DNA from: SAR202 cluster bacterium
Lineage (GTDB): Bacteria; Chloroflexota; Dehalococcoidia; Lucifugimonadales; UBA3495
Assembly (NCBI GenBank): GCA_009392095.1
Contig: VFHF01000082.1
Span: 1-5,254, forward strand
Length of the DNA: 5,254 nt
Direction of reading: 5' to 3'
Each line of letters starts with the position of its first letter. Position 1 is the first letter of the stretch. This document shows positions 4,866 to 5,254 of this stretch, one piece after another. The notes under the pieces are model-generated. The model was given only the letters and a program-made list of their open reading frames with translations. It did not search any database and had not been told where the DNA came from. The translations under genes and the position numbers were made by a program.

Positions 4866-5254
4866 TCAGGGAAATTGCAGTTTGTTCTGTACATTTATAC
4901 CTTTAACGAACAAATCGTACGCTGTTTTTCCTTCCGGAGTTGCGTATAAATCCGCGGCTCTGGAGCGGATATCGTTCTCCTGGTTCTCGAAATAGGTTTT
5001 GTCTGCTGATCGTTCCCAGTCTGTATTATCGGACGCCTGGAATCGGCCTTCAGCGATAAAACGCTCGCGTTCGACCCTGGCTATACCCCATTCCAATTGT
5101 TTCCATTGGTCGATTTCCGTGTCTACGTCACCATTTTTTTCGTTTAACACCGTATCTTCCAAGAATCCGCGGAATCCCAACTCCTCTGTCTTTGGATCTT
5201 CTAGATATTCGGGTCGGAGACGTTTGAGGTCAGATAAGAAGTCTCTGACTAACA
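4866..5254 (-). CDS. Charged protein of unknown function, 5'-truncated by the window edge
   Basis: The frame reads open from the stop TGA (4868-4866) right through to the window edge, giving 128 visible codons. The TTG at 5180 is only an internal codon: no spaced ribosome binding site precedes it, and the 24 codons upstream of it (LVRDFLSDLKRLRPEYLEDP and on) look like normal protein. The real start is therefore outside the window and the protein is longer than seen. The visible part is rich in Asp, Glu, Lys and Arg, with aromatic residues regularly spaced (QWKQLEWGIARVERERF, DWERSADKTYF, TAYDLFVKG). It has no membrane segment and no motif I recognise. It is probably mainly helical and cytoplasmic. 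It sits 20 bases before the integrase on the same strand, so the two are likely co-transcribed and belong to the same element. A phage or element accessory protein is possible, but no function is assigned. Confidence 0.7.
   Translation of the reverse strand, partial: LVRDFLSDLKRLRPEYLEDPKTEELGFRGFLEDTVLNEKNGDVDTEIDQWKQLEWGIARVERERFIAEGRFQASDNTDWERSADKTYFENQENDIRSRAADLYATPEGKTAYDLFVKGINVQNKLQFP

Noticed and set aside
1..5254. CRISPR array, insertion sequence, riboswitch or defence operon
   Set aside because: I saw no regularly spaced repeats, transposase, terminal inverted repeats, conserved riboswitch core or recognisable defence domains on either strand.

Overview
The window is a bacterial chromosome segment of five ordinary, unrelated-looking loci that runs into the tRNA-flanked end of a probable integrative element. 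The likely host is a member of the Chloroflexota (Dehalococcoidia/SAR202-type), but this is an inference. It rests on the azurin/auracyanin-like lipoprotein with a Thr/Pro/Ala-rich tether, the frequent GTG starts behind strong GGAGG/AGGAG ribosome binding sites, and the moderately high GC of the left part. No marker gene settles the taxonomy.

Left part (1-2970). The 3' end of a PLP-dependent threonine/serine dehydratase (2-154) is followed by a hairpin terminator and a second, overlapping AT-rich hairpin. Next comes an unrecognised 208-residue protein with a winged-helix-like C-terminus (394-1020, +). Convergent to it is an AIR-synthase/HypE-like ATP-binding protein (1105-2124, -). Divergent from that gene, across a promoter-bearing intergenic region, lies a secreted azurin-type blue-copper lipoprotein (2321-2896, +) that ends in a near-perfect rho-independent terminator. 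These genes do not form an obvious pathway. The cupredoxin probably carries electrons outside the membrane, the dehydratase belongs to amino-acid catabolism or biosynthesis, and the HypE-like protein lacks the cysteine needed for true hydrogenase maturation.

Middle (3031-3230). A tRNA-Glu(CUC) gene with encoded CCA has its own extended -10 promoter and a strong hairpin terminator that also has a T-run on the opposite strand.

Right part (3185-5254). Visibly lower-GC, minus-strand DNA reads towards the tRNA. In transcription order it holds a charged protein of unknown function that continues past the window edge, a complete tyrosine recombinase (integrase) with all catalytic residues, and a small two-helix membrane protein. 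Direct repeats just inside the tRNA resemble arm-type integrase sites. The simplest reading is an integrative element or prophage inserted at the 3' end of tRNA-Glu, of which only the integrase end is visible. I see no convincing new defence or other novel system. The cargo that might hold one would lie beyond base 5254.
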